Below, piece by piece: positions 33,210 through 45,999 of a stretch of 64,000 nucleotides of DNA; position 1 is the first letter of the stretch; each line of letters opens with the position of its first letter. Source of the stretch: Mytilus galloprovincialis (Eukaryota > Mollusca > Bivalvia > Mytilida > Mytilidae); NCBI RefSeq assembly GCF_965363235.1, contig NC_134844.1, forward strand, positions 53,316,872-53,380,871, read 5' to 3'. Below the pieces are notes generated by a model. It searched no databases and was not told where the DNA came from. It saw nothing but the letters and a program-made list of their open reading frames with translations. Both the position numbers and the translations under genes were made by a program.

Positions 33210-36200
33210 TTACGGTTTTGGTTTAATCATGATTCTTGTCCCTTTAAGTGCTGCGTGTTTCCATGTTCTCCAATGAATAGATGTTTGATGAGACTCGTCT
33301 GTGTACACACCGCCGTTGAGGTTGGCCAAAGTACATGAAGCATGCCACCAGCCACTATTTTTAATGTTGCTACAATTATTTTTAGATATATCGTTGTCGC
33401 TGTAACGAGTCGTAAACATCATACCATCATTTGTAGTGGCATTACAATCAAACATAGCATTACCTGTAAGGCATGAGATTAACGTGAATCAATACATTCA
33501 GTAAATATTTCATTATTATTATTGTTTACTATTATGACCCTTGTCTTCTAACAAAAAAAGGAAGGTTTCCTCATTTCAGGAGAACGTAAAATATCAAGTA
33601 TGTCGTTTCACAACATTTTCCTTAAGTAACAACTGGAGGGTACCAACTACAAATATCAAATACGCTAAAGTTATCAAATATAATAACATTACCAGTAGTG
33701 AATAACCAAAACTTAGTCGGGGTATACTGTGGTAAAAGATAGGGGGATGAAAAATAGAAAGTAGAAAAACAGAAGTCAATTTTTGAGCGAAAAAAGTCAC
33801 AAAAGGCGAGCGACTATCTATAAAATACTTCACATACACATAAAAGCTTATCGTATATACAACCACATATAAGTTTTGATTTCCAGAGCTCTTTAAGGGA
33901 TACACATCCTGACTCTTCGGTTTTTTTGACAAGGATATATTCGGTTTGAAATTGTATACGGTGAGTCTTTATGCTGCGCTAGCGAGCAAGATTCGGAAAT
34001 CTTATATTTAGTAATACAGATTGCGAAAAGAATGAACACATATACTGTGTACTAGTTCGATTTTATTGCACACACCATACGTGTCTTCAATATATACCAA
34101 TTGGTACAATTGACGCCAAATGATTTGGAAGTTATTTACGTAAAATGTTTTGGGCATAAAATCTTAACCAGAACAGTTCTAAAGATTAGGTTATCATTAT
34201 TTCGAATATAGCGAGTATAAGTAATTTACGAAACAATAAAGACATAGTGTTTCTTTTTTCATAAAGATGAAGAGGCAATTCCCCCCATGTTTTTTTCAAT
34301 CACATGGTCATTGTAAATGTAAATATTGTCAAAATTAATTGAGGCTCGAGGGTATAATAATTTCAGAAGAAAATTATTGTTTTTCATTACAAATTTTATT
34401 TATTACCTTTTGTAGTTGTTTCTTTATCATATGGTACAAAAATTATTCAAAACAATTAATTCGTGTTTGCCCCAGATGACTTTTAAAATGTATACATCAT
34501 TGAAAAAGTTCCAAATTACCTCCCTGTGGTAGAAAAATGACATTTTTTGGCTTTAAAATTGAAATATCTTTTTTAACTCATCGGTGACTTATATTTTTTA
34601 ATATAATTTCCATATATGCTGTACTTAAACTAAATTATTGTAAAATTTGAGCGATGTCTGTAATAAATTTCTTTTTTTATTTCGATATTACCTTTATTTC
34701 TCCTATTAGGTCAACAGAAAACAAACACCTTTACAAAAATGTATGCTTCTTTCGAAGGCAGATTGTGAGCGCAAATGAACGGTGACCCCATTTTTTTATT
34801 TTATTTTTCTATTTATTACAATGTATAAGATAAAGTTCATTTATAGAAAAATATAGAGAAATCCTATGTAAATGATTTAGACCCGAGAACCTCCTTAAAC
34901 AAGTTTTGAATAATTCCTCATCTTTACCAAAATCTGTCTCAAATGCGGTTTCGAGCAATCTTTGTTCATCTAATGTCACATTATAGATACAACACAAACA
35001 TGTTGGTAAATACACGAATGAATCAACGAAACAGTGATTTTTTTGGTAAAAGATGGAGGTCATTTTGAAAATTCAATGAAAACTTGTTGTACCTTATCAT
35101 GCTTATTGCAACAACATATAAAATTACAAAATCTTTCAAAATATTTTTTTTGCAAGAACTTCGCTCAAGCCCGTGATAGGGACTGTCTTAAACTGTCAGA
35201 GAGGTGAGAGTTTTTTGTTGAAGGCCTCGCCTTGACTTTGAGATGACGAACAACAATAAAAGTTTTTTGTGTGGGTTGTTTTGCTGTGTATGTACTGATT
35301 TTGTATCATGGATGGATACCCTATATTCGTAGTTTTTCTATTAGATACAATCACGCTATTTACTATGATGAAACCAACATCAAATTATAAAGGTTATCAC
35401 GTGATACTTTGTGTAAGAGTGGCCGGAATGCCGTGGGAATTATTTCTGTTAATTTTAATCACCTGCTGTTCCTGCGTAACCAGTAAGACTGAGTGTATAG
35501 TTAGTGCTTTCATCACCGACATACATTGCACTGTAAATAGCATACGCTGTATTCCCTGAAAAATCTTCAACCTCAAATCGGACTTTGTATGACTTTTGGC
35601 GAAGTATCGCATGTAGATGATCATTTCCTGAAGATATAGATAAGTATGCTCCGTATTTTTAGCGATGTTTTATGTTGTTAATGCTGAATGACCGTAAGGT
35701 AAAATAACATCTTTGTTGGTACGAAAATCTTTGAAAATAGATAAATATAACACAATTTAAGAGCCAAAATACATACTGGCTCTTAAACATGATAAAGGTA
35801 AAACAAAATTATTCGTTAAATCTGTTCAACAGAGACTGTCAAAAATAAAGGTCTACGATAAACATATAACATCTATGAATAAAGCGAACAATTTATTATT
35901 TATATTCATTATTGGTTGCCAGGTTGAATCCCCCATTTTCTACATAAGAACCTCTCTGTACACAGTCAGGAATATAGCAGTTGTTATCCATTTGTTTGAT
36001 ATGTTTGAGGCTTTAGATTTTGCCATTTTTTTCGGCACTTACCTTTTTGAATTTTCATCAGAGTTCAGTATTTTTGTTTTTTACTTTTTTTTGTAATGCT
36101 TGTCTGGACCTATCTTGATAAAAGTTATTCTAGAAAAAATTGAAGTGAGCACTAAAATGGTTGATTTTGTTTGTATTTTTATGCCTAAGTAATTAATTCA

Positions 36201-39200
36201 TGTAATTATAGTTTTAATTGTTAATATTGACTTTCTTTATCATGAAACTTAGAAGGAATTAGCATTGCTGTCTTTCGTGCAAAATATTCGATTAGGAAGC
36301 GCCTAACCATTTCAGAAGTGATAATAATATCTTCTTTGTTTAATTTCTTAAGCACTTGACAAACCATTACATTACTTGACCTACCAAGCCAATGTTCTCC
36401 TGCTATTGCACCGAATCCAGCTCTGTAATCATCCCAGAACCTATAAAAGTCCACAGTACCGTCGTATCGTCTTTGGATTGTCTAAAAAAATAGTTTCTAT
36501 AAATTCATATGTTTATATGATAAATATAAATATGATACCACATTTTGTTGACTTAGGGAAATAGTATTTTCGTGGATATTGGATTTCGGTGTTTTGTCAG
36601 ATTTGAATTGAAGCAAATAGAAAATTTGTACTTCGCTGAACAATTGAATTAGTGGTTAATTTCCATTAACAAAATCCACGACAATTGGAATCTGCAGTAT
36701 TGTTAAGATTTACAAAACCATTACTTTATGACTATATATTCTAAATAATACAAGCAAAGATAAATCAAACCTGTTTAAAGTAACATTATTTTAAGTCCGT
36801 TGGTAGTTATCAATAATTCTTTTCTAAATTAGATAATGTCGAGTGAAGACATATTTCTCGTATAACACTGAACGGATTGTGATATGAAAAATTGTTACAA
36901 CGAATGCGTTTATTTGATCGACATTTCCTTATGCAATATGTAATTGCTACATTTCCGTTCGGTATTCGTTGTGTCAATAGTCACTCCAAAGTTCATAACG
37001 GGCTACATTTGATCTATGGAAACTATTATATGAGATATTTTTCATGATAAGCTCTTTTTTTCAAAAGAACATCTACATTATATTCCAATCGGAAGCGAAC
37101 AAATAGTGAAAGCGCATGGCGTTTGCATTTGACGGACACTGAAATATTCAACTACCTACAAAATCAAATCTTTTTCTGGACATGGAACTAACAGACAGAC
37201 GCACAGACCATAAAATGTATTGCCCGTTACAAATGAAGGTTGAACGTAATAATATCATATGAAATACATTATTACAGCTGTCTTATCTTTAAAACGTCAC
37301 ACCTTTTTATTAGAAAAATTCCTTTCGAGCAAATATTTTTGCTTATTAAAAATAAGACTTACAGTCCAACCTCCATTACCAGTATCCATTTCACAGAACA
37401 CAGAAATGGTAGATCCGTTTACAGGTGTTATGTCATAAACTCCACTAGATGTTCCGGGCGGTAGCCCACTGCAGTCCTTTAGTTGCGGAGTGATATCTGT
37501 TTGATTATATGATGAATTTAAAAATTATCGATAAACTCATTTTATATTTCATAATTTATATTTCCTTAGGGCAATCTACATCACTATCAATAATGTTTTC
37601 AAAAAATAGAATATTAGGGGAACAATCAGGAAATAACCGAAAGAATAACCAAAAAAATAGGTGATATAATGCCATGAAAAACATGTAATACATGAAAACT
37701 ACACTTGATGAATTTCACGCGTCTTAAAATCTTTACATTTCTGAATTCTTCTTCACCAATAACATACTATTATATTGCTTGGTGTTTTACATTAATTCCT
37801 AGTTCAAAATACATTCTTTTAATCCGCAATTTTTAATTGTTTTGTCGATTTACATTTTGCAATTTTAGATCATTAAATCTGCATACTTTTTGCCATATCA
37901 TGCCTGGTCAAACAAAGGCCGTCGAATCAAAATATGAAGTTGGGAAAATATACTCATAAAAACGTAAAACATTACAGCGGTAAACTACTGTTGCCTTTAT
38001 TTATTTCACCAATGCATTTTCGTATGGCGCTACATGTTACCAAGAAGTGCTTATCCTTACGGTGTAATTGAGTTAAACCCATTTTTGTGGTGTTTTTTTT
38101 TTTTTTTTGTTGGTTGTTTTGTTCCGGGGGAACGTCTGCTCACCATGATGCTACTATTGTTCTTATTTCACTTGACAACTTATCATATGTTTAGAATTTA
38201 ACAAAATATTTAAGTATGTTTTTGTAATCAGAGGGACTCAAAGTCATCAAAGTAATATCATTATAACATAGCTAGCACTCAGAACTGGCAACTAGCTTCG
38301 TCGTTGAGTGAAACCGAAAATTAAGTAAGATTGATGTAATAAAAACCAACCGGCTAAATATACCAAATCAACTATTCAAACAGAAACTGTACACAGCAAA
38401 TAATTATCGTTTTCTCTAACTGGATCGTTGGACACCAGTGGAAAAATATACCAAAAATCGTCGACTTTGAGCGGCACAATCACAGGCACTTGTCTCTGAA
38501 AAAAATCCTTTCATACCTTATTATTTTTTTCTAAGATAAGTGCTTGTAGGAACCATTTATCAGTAAAAAAATATTCTGTATAGCGTATACCAATACAAAG
38601 TTTACAAATCCAGATTTTACTTTGGTTTTCAGTGTTATAACAAAGTATCCAGACCAAATTTTACCCCAAACTCCCTGTCTTCTCTATTAAATATAGTAAA
38701 GTGGGCCCTCTTGAATCCGTTTTATATCATTTGCATAAGAATTGTCTACAGCTATATGTTCACAGAATGATATAGCAATCACGTGAAAAGTTTTTCATGC
38801 TGAAAAATTTGAGTTGGTCATGGAAATCGTTTTTCTTTTTCTTATTGGTAAATAAAGATAATGGGAATAATACATGTATTAGGAGAAGAATAGTTATTTA
38901 TTATAGTGCAACATGAATAAACAAATGAATACATGTTTTAAAATACAAAATAATCAGCCAGCCAAATAGGCTTAGGATGCACTTACTGATAATAATACAT
39001 GTAGTCTATTCTAATCGGATGTTCAGTGGTTGTCGTCTGTTCATGTGGTTTATAAGTGTTTTTCGCTTTTATATAGATAAGACCGTTTGTTTTCCAGTTT
39101 GAATGGTTTTAAACAAGTCATTTGGGCCTCTTTATAGTTTGCTGTTCGGTGTTAGTCAAGGCTCTGCTTTCAAGCCCGTACCTTGACATACAATGGTTAA

Positions 39201-42200
39201 CTTTTAATTTTATACTCAGCCGAATGGAGAGGTTTTTTTTCATCGGCACTCATACCACATCTACATATACATGTATCTATATTATTAATTGTTCCCGGAG
39301 TAAAATGAATATTGAATCGAAAAGTACTAGTGGGGCCTATATGATTTATATATTTTGGAATGAATTTTTACCGATATCGAGATTGAAAAGGACAACACTA
39401 CGTCCGATAGATTTGCAATTATTTATTTTTTCTATTGAGTGCGTTTGACAAGCATCACATGCCCAATGCAAGTACCTAAAAAGGCAGTCAGACGTCAAAG
39501 CAATCTCGGACGAGCATTATATATGTTATTATATCATTTGATAAAATATGTGTATTTTCTTTTTTTTATCGAGTTGATACCCCGTGGTTGATACAGGCAG
39601 GTATGCGTAACAATGAGGTTTACATATTCAATTGAAGAAACCGGATCAGGACCAAGATAGTGCCCGTAATCGCTTTCATTCTAAATATTATATGACGTCA
39701 TTTAGTAATCAGGGGATCCCAGTATGGCAGGTAACAGTATTTTGACAGGTAGAAATGAACTGGTAGACAAACTGTTTGAGCATGTGATTCGTTGGTTGCT
39801 TGCTGTAATTTGTCTCTGAATGAATTACATATGAAGCGTATATTTTCTTTGCTAAATCCGTAACACCTTCCTCGTCGTGCATTTAATCTAAATGGTCAAC
39901 CCGTTCTCTATCAACGCGGTCATGTTTTGGCGTCCAAATTGGGGCAAACAAAATATAGGCTGCCATTTTTTATTGCTAATGAACGCTTAATGATGCCCCC
40001 TGTGTATCATTAAGTAGATTCATATTCCCGACTTGGTACAGGCATTTTCTTTGTAGAAAACGGTGGATAAAACCTGGTTTTATTGCTTGCAAAATATCTC
40101 TTGTATGACAGTTGCATAAAATTCCATTAGTTTGACCACGATGTGTGAACAAACCAAACAGACGCAATAAGTAAAAATGGTAAAACATAGGAATACAGCA
40201 GTCCTAATCACTTAAAAAACAAACAATATGTAACAAAGAAAAGTAACTTAAAAAAGGCATATAGATAAAGTACATTAGCAAAAATAAAAGACAAGAATAA
40301 AAAAAAAAATAAAATCACAAAAATACTGAACTTCAGTTAGAGGAAAATTAATTCGGAAAGTCCATAATCACATGGCAAAATCAAATAACAAAACGCATCA
40401 AAAATGAATGGACAAGAACTGTCATATTCCTGACTTGGTACATGAATTTTTAAATGTAGAAAATGGTGAATTAAACCTGAATTTATAGCGCTAACCCTCT
40501 CACTTTGATGTTGTCACAATAGTTGCCTTGCATAAAACACAATAACAGAATGTAAAAATACAGATCAATGTTATATGTAACAAGAATTCAAAATGTTTAC
40601 AATAGAACAATAACATAATGACGGTGTGGTTAAGTACAGCGCTATGTAATTCTATGTATTCATAAAAAAAAGAATAATATAACACTTTATTAAGATAATA
40701 TACAACTTCAATAACCCTGTGTAAAACCGATTCTGACCCAGGACTATTTTACTAGAATTTAACCATGTATCTGTCAGTATTTCTTTTCATAGAACATGTT
40801 ATACATATTTGCTTTATGTCTATGTTTTACATTATTAAGGGAAACAAAATAAAATGTTGACACACACAAATTTTATTAACTTTAAAACTGAACCGTGTCA
40901 GTCTTCTATTATGTTACCTTTTCTCTTCACTGTTATCTTATTGTGTTTTTTTTTTTAATTTATAAATTGGAAACTTAAATAGTTCATTAATAAAAAACGG
41001 ATGATATGAGGTACCTGTCTAAGACACAAATGCACAGCAACACCAAAAACACACTAAAAGCAAAGAAACAGCGCTTTTAGTTCTGTTATTCATCTCAAAA
41101 TCAAAGTGAGGCCTCCAACACGGAACTAAAATAGACTCGTACCTCATTACAAGTTTAAGAGATCTTTGCAAAATTGTAATTTCATTGATTGATTGATTTC
41201 TGTTTTATGCCATTCTCGGCACTATTGTGGTTTTTTTTTCTTGGCAGTCAGTTTTGGTTGCTAGAAAAAGCCTCTGACGGGGTGGTTCTAATTCTATTGG
41301 ATAACTATCAAATAGAATATAAAAAATCTGGCATCATATGCACGCGCACGTGTCTGTTTAAAACAAATATTTCCTTTCTCAATTTTATGTTCGGCTTTGA
41401 AATCAAGCTCAAAAGATGATTTATAATAGCAAGGCTATAGCTTGGTAGGTTTTCATTAACATTATGTATTTGAGTAGGATGACAAGTTTTACTGACGGAG
41501 TTTTATTTCTTGTTGATTCACGGCCAAATATGTCGTTAATTGGTGCTTGATCAATTCCCAATAGTCTTTTTTCATAAATAATGAAACTGAACTTAAATTC
41601 AAAGTATATCAACCATATATGTATGGGAAAGAGAGTAGACCAAGATAAAAGGACAGGAGTCCAAATGAAACTTGAAGAAATGTCATATATAGACATTAGG
41701 CAGTATACCTAATCTTAAAAACCTAAATGACTACGTAAGAGTGAAATAAAATGGCAGATAAAAATTAGCCAAATCAATCTAAGGTCAACTTTGCATTACA
41801 GACTTTACACTTTATTTTCTTAGTGAGCATACACGGAATATCTTAGAAAGATTTGCAATAAACTCTGTCAGTACTGAATACATGCAACAATGTCATATAC
41901 ATTGTCAGATCATAACCATCTTGTTTTAAATTTGAAATTTTACGGGAAATTTTCAAACATGGTACTAGTATACTGTCGTCGGGATAAGAAGAAATGACTA
42001 TACACTTTCATTGGTGTCCTTTGCAATTAATGAAAAATGTTCTAAAGGAATGGAAACCAACAAGATATTCTATAATTTGCTAATAGTATAACTTTGTTTA
42101 ATTTCATTCACAATATTATATTTTATTTCGACACATGCATATGTTTCATTCTATTTTAATATCTGAGACAAATACCAACGCATGATTTATATGTTGACTT

Positions 42201-43500
42201 ACATTTACAACATGGTTTTCCATAACAACATTTTCCTTTATCTATCCATCCTTCACCAAGCGCATTATCACAAGTTATTCCTTTTTTTCCACAAGTTCCA
42301 TTTGAAGCCTGACAATTTCGAGTCAGTCCTATAATGTACAGTTCTTAAATACGATTAATGTGACATTATGAGCTCCAAACTCTGCATTATACAATACGAA
42401 ATAGCCTTTTTAGGAAAATAATATAATCTTAGGCTTAAATTCTTCATTGCAGTAATGAGTTTATGGAAAGTACAATAGGTTTATATCGATTGAACCAAAT
42501 CCTCATAATTACCGACTTTTTACAAAAAATGTACATTCTTCATATAAACAACATTTTGTCTGATAGATTTAATTCAAAGAATGTTTTACTCAAATTATTT
42601 TGGAGGAAAAATTCATTACCTCAGTTTCACTACGCAAAAACTAATCCAGGTTACAAACTTTAACCGAGGTAAACGCATCAACTATGAGAGAGACAAAAAT
42701 CCAGAAACAACATAAACACTGAACTACAACAAAAGAACGCCAACATACCTAAACATTACTATCTGATACAACTGTCATATTCCTGAATTGGAAGAGGAAA
42801 TGTTAGACAAAAAATGGCTAAACCTGGTTTTATGGATATTCAAACCTCCCGGTTATCTGGCAATGTTGGCAAATTCCGCTAAAATGACAACATAACGAGA
42901 CAGGACAAACAAAAACAAGAACACTCAGCACATACAAATATATAGATAAATGATATAATAGAACATTACAATATTTAAACAGGAGAATAACAACTCAAAT
43001 GAATTGACGACAGTAACCAGGATACCAAATATAAACTGCCAGTTTAAACTAAAGTTACACTTATGGCATTTTCCATCTGTTTCTTTTAGACCTCAACATT
43101 TGGCGACTTTGGTTTTTATTCAACTTTAGATGTCCCCTTACCTCTTTTGTATACAATAGTTGTTTACTTTGACATTTAATAAGTTTCGTTTCTTGATTTA
43201 AAGTTGTCTCGCACGTAAATACAATTATGTATTGATGTAAATTCAGATTCAAACTTAACGCTTACGCAGAACTGGTTTTGACTTTCGCCTTATTCTCAAT
43301 GGTGAACCTGTAGCATACTAACCTTTTTAGCAGACAGAAAGGTAGTTTAAACAATGTTGTTTAGTCTTTTAGAGGACATTGTGTATAAGTAATGACAGAA
43401 CCTACCTGTATACGACCAAACATAAAGAATACTTACTTCCGCCAGTAGAAACACGAATTGTGCAAAGAATGATTACAATCAAACAATAAAATTTCATCAT
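33210..43500 (-). CDS. Secreted fibrinogen-related lectin with N-terminal 7-cysteine module
   Basis: A complete six-exon gene, 279 aa: 43437-43500 (signal peptide, MMKFYCLIVIILCTIRV), 42203-42328 (cysteine module), 37363-37496, 36385-36481, 35463-35627 and 33210-33463 (fibrinogen-like domain). All introns are GT/AG and every phase fits (1,1,0,1,1). The module spans residues about 22-63 with spacing C-x6-C-x6-C-x13-CC-x4-CC. The fibrinogen domain starts at DCSGLPPGTSSGVYDITP, then FCEMDTGNGGWT, DGTVDFYRFWDDYRAGFG, HWLGNDHLHA, ESTNYTLSLTGYAG and, at the C-end, the calcium/ligand segment YSDNDISKNNCS, WWHASCTLANLNG and IHWRTWK. Such proteins (ficolin/FREP-like) bind acetylated sugars on microbes and are secreted by mollusc haemocytes and epithelia. 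No coiled coil is seen. It is flanked by two C1q-domain genes. No lesion was found. Confidence 0.9.
33464..35462. other. Intron 5 of the fibrinogen-related gene
   Basis: AT-rich. Short frames at 33594-33932 and 34809-35063 have no recognisable features. No repeat recognised. Confidence 0.4.
35890..36100 (+). repeat. Family C dispersed repeat in intron 4 of the fibrinogen-related gene
   Basis: CCAGGTTGAATCCCCCATTT, TCTACATAAGAACCTC, GTTGTTATCCATTTGTTTGA and TTTTGCCATTTTTTTCGGC match 18200-18300 in order. Confidence 0.55.
36555..36710. repeat. Decayed copy of the palindromic MITE
   Basis: GTATTTTCGTGGATATTGGA and AAAATCCACGACAATTGGAA match the subterminal parts of 15691-15898. The outer ends are lost or diverged. 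Confidence 0.4.
39010..39270 (+). repeat. RT-tail-like repeat in intron 2 of the fibrinogen-related gene
   Basis: CAGTGGTTGTCGTCTGTTCA, AGATAAGACCGTTTGTTTTC and CATCGGCACTCATACCACAT are complements of tail blocks. It resembles 20330-20575 most. Confidence 0.5.
40010..40660 (-). repeat. Family C repeats, inverted, probably two adjacent copies
   Basis: ATATTCCCGACTTGGTACAG, AAAACGGTGGATAAAACCTG and ATGACAGTTGCATAAAATTC form one run; CATATTCCTGACTTGGTACA with GAAAATGGTGAATTAAACCT forms a second from about 40420. Between them, AGGAAAATTAATTCGGAAAG and CACATGGCAAAATCAAATAA complement 18490-18560. Confidence 0.5.
41030..41155. repeat. Short dispersed repeat, second copy
   Basis: Diverged match to 30755-30890; shared blocks CAGCGCTT, CATCTCAAAAT and GGCCT.CAACACG.AAC. 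Confidence 0.4.
42690..42930 (-). repeat. Family C repeat, inverted
   Basis: GATACAACTGTCATATTCCT, GAATTGGAAGAGGAAATG and AAATGGCTAAACCTGGTTTT complement the family C core. It lies in intron 1 of the fibrinogen-related gene. Confidence 0.5.
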
Positions 43501-43538
43501 GATACTGTGATACTAAAATGAAAATTTGAAAACATCGG

Positions 43539-43545
43539 TTATATA
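43539..43545 (-). promoter_or_regulatory. Candidate TATA box of the fibrinogen-related gene
   Basis: On the minus strand CACTATATAACC lies about 40 nt before the ATG at 43500. If used it would give a 5' leader of only about 10-15 nt, so a non-coding upstream exon is an alternative. Confidence 0.35.
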
Positions 43546-43784
43546 GTGAAGTTTATGCAGAAGGGAATCGTCACTCAATATGCGCTATTGTACTTGTATG
43601 CATTAAATGAAAAACTTTGATTGTTAGCTTCAAGCTCCTTACATGTACTTTTACAAAAGTTTGAAATCATCATCACAAGCCGAACAAACGGGTTCTGTTT
43701 TTCAATTAGACAACTAATGTCATAGAATGGATTTTATACGTAATATGCACTGTTTCCAGGATGCTAACTACATTGATATATATA

Positions 43785-43895
43785 AATATCTTATGAACTC
43801 CATAAGTTATCTTAAAAACTATATATTATAAAATATATCAGATATCGTATAAACATGGTAAACTATATAAGATATCTCATAAGCTATGTAAGATG
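43785..43895. repeat. AT-rich palindromic tandem repeat, copy 1
   Basis: Irregular units built on AAGATATCTTATAAACTATAT (for example AACTATATAAGATATCTCAT). Each unit is nearly self-complementary. A second copy in the same orientation is at 46985-47080. Confidence 0.55.
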
Positions 43896-44289
43896 TTGTA
43901 GCAAGGTATTCCCCCAACCCTGTTTGTGTTTGTAAAGAGTATTTTATTTGTAGGTGTCATGCTGTAATATGACAAAAGTTATACACTGTAGTTTAGACAG
44001 CTGGCCAAACAATGATTGGTTTTATAAATATCTTATAATTGTTTATATATTATGAGATTCTGTAATGTTTCTGAAGTTTTCATTGTTGACATTTTTTTTT
44101 AATTATATTTTGGACAGGTTCAACAATCTCTATTTAGAACTTTGGGTTCTCACATATTGGTTTTAAGAAATTCTGAGTATAATGACTATGTATTACTATA
44201 ATAGTCTGGGTATTTTTATATAATATGGATGTAGATTTTACCTGAAATATGATTCGCAGACCGTCTATATATTTTGAGATTTTCCCTCA

Positions 44290-45030
44290 TTATAAAAGAG
44301 GGACGAATGATACCAAAGGGACAGTCAAACTCATAAATCGAAAATAAACTGACAACTACATGGCTAAAAATGAAAAAGACAAACAGACAAACAAAAGTGC
44401 ACATGACACAACATAGAAAACTAAAGAATATACAACATGAACCCCATCAAAAACTAGGGGTGATCTCAGGTGCTCCGGAATGGTAAGCAGATCCTGCTCC
44501 ACAATAGGCACCCGTCGTGTTGCTTAGGTGATACCAAATCCGGTAAATAGTCTAATTCGGTAGGTCACATTCATAAGCATATTGCATCTAAACGGTTATT
44601 CCATTCCATGAAAGGGAAGGGGATTGTAGTTACGACGTAAGGAACATATCCGATATCATTTGTAAAACGGTTATTCCATAACGGTCAACCAATTCGTGAT
44701 GGCGTCCGTTAAATTTACGAAGGGATTATTTCAACTAGGGCATTTGAAACTCTTGGTTTAATAGCTTCCTTGTGAGCAGCAACCCTCTATCAAGAATATC
44801 ATGATAAGAAATGCAAGCACGGGAATATCGAATCAATTGAGAGATATATACCCCGTATGCAGGTGCTGCTGGAATGTTGCTACTTAGAAATGAAAAGTTC
44901 ACAATTGGAAAGCTGAAATCATTTCTTTTGTCGTAAAATTTTGTTTTCAACCGACCCTCATTGTCTATTTCTAGATGTAAGTCAAGATATGAGGCCGACT
45001 GAACTGTATCTGTTAAACTCGCAGACGACG
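44290..45030 (-). mobile_element. RT retroelement fragment, family B
   Basis: A minus-strand RT remnant (about 45030-44735) has KTKFYDKRNDFSFPIVNF and AAPAYGVYISQLIRYSRACI; the LLTRKLLNQ segment and about 170 bp of decayed C-terminal code follow. The tail, to 44290, contains GACAAACAGACAAACAAAAG and recurs alone at 127-445. The N-terminal half with the YLDD palm is missing, so it is a 5'-truncated copy. It is the same broad RT class as 8804-10205, but a different family. Confidence 0.65.
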
Positions 45031-45454
45031 TTCATTCACACGGACTTTTAGAAATACTTGAGCCATGTCAGTTAAACTTACTTACACACACATTTTTCTG
45101 AATTGACTTTTAGAATTTATTTTAGATCAGTGAAACATTGTAAATTACGGCTTAATCTGTCGCACCTCGTGTCACTACAACTTGTGCCGTCCTCGCAATC
45201 CGCTATTGTTAACAAGTACGGTATTCGATCCGATTGGCTGGAAAAACTAAAATGGTTATTTTTTTATTATTTTATTAAAATAACTTTGTACAATATACCA
45301 GTTGTATGTACATACAAGAAGATATATGTGAAACTAATTTTAAAATATGTTTAAGTATTTTAAAAAAAATTTTGATTCTGCTGTGTCAGAAGCACTGTAG
45401 CACACTTGCGCACATTTAAACTCTCAAAAGGTCAACGGTGCACTTGTGCACATG

Positions 45455-45560
45455 ATTTGATTGGTTATCGATCTGGAAATGCACAGTTGACCTAAAAGGG
45501 GTGAAATGTGCGGCGCGTGGGAAGTATAAAAAGGGCTCGAAAACGCTACTTCTACGTCAC
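45455..45560 (+). promoter_or_regulatory. Isolated CCAAT/TATA promoter-like module
   Basis: GATTGGTTATC (inverted CCAAT box) at about 45457 is followed by GTATAAAAAGGGC near 45527, about 60 bp on. Just upstream is GGTGCACTTGTGCAC, a palindrome. No open frame follows; downstream is the repeat containing the 45765-45823 hairpin. It may drive that repeat or be the relic end of a retroelement. Confidence 0.4.
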
Positions 45561-45571
45561 GTTTTCCTAAA

Positions 45572-45975
45572 AAGGCCAAATAAAGTACGAAGTTGAAGAG
45601 CATTGAGGACCAAAATTCCTAAAAGTTTTGGCAAATACAGCTAAGGTAATCTATGTCTGAGGTAGAAAAACCTTAGTATTTCAAAAATTCAAATGTTGTA
45701 AACAGTTAAATCATAATTATAACCATATCAATGATAATTCATGTCGGCACAATAAGTGCTGACTACTGGGCTGGTGATACCCTCGGGGAAATAAATCTCC
45801 ACCAGCAGTGGCATCGACCCAGTGGTTGTAAATAAACTCATCATAGATATCAGGACCAAATTTTGTATATACGCCAGACGCGCGTTTCGTCTACAAAAGA
45901 CTCATCAGTGACGCTCGAATCCAAAAATGTTAAAAAGGCCAAATAAAGTACGAAGTTGGAGAGCATTGAAGGACT
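45572..45975. repeat. Dispersed repeat with 41-bp direct repeats at its ends
   Basis: AAGGCCAAATAAAGTACGAAG plus TTGAAGAGCATTGAGGAC occurs at about 45573-45612 and again at about 45931-45973. Between them lie the hairpin at 45765-45823 and CGCCAGACGCGCGTTTCGTC. Related pieces are at 49985-50040 and 60455-60600. I know such sequences as very common in mussel DNA; the class is unknown to me. Confidence 0.6.
45765..45823. other. Hairpin in the dispersed repeat
   Basis: ACTGGG (45765) pairs with CCCAGT (45818) and GCTGGTG (45770) with CACCAGC (45800), giving a stem of 12-13 bp with an internal loop on one side. The left half recurs at 49997-50020. Confidence 0.6.
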
Positions 45976-45999
45976 CTTGTCAAATGTTTCCAAAAAAAG

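Noticed and set aside
35308-35624. Open frames on both strands over exon 5 of the fibrinogen-related gene
   Set aside because: The plus-strand frame and the extra minus frame are shadows; only the minus frame with ESTNYTLSLTGYAG fits the domain and the splice phases.
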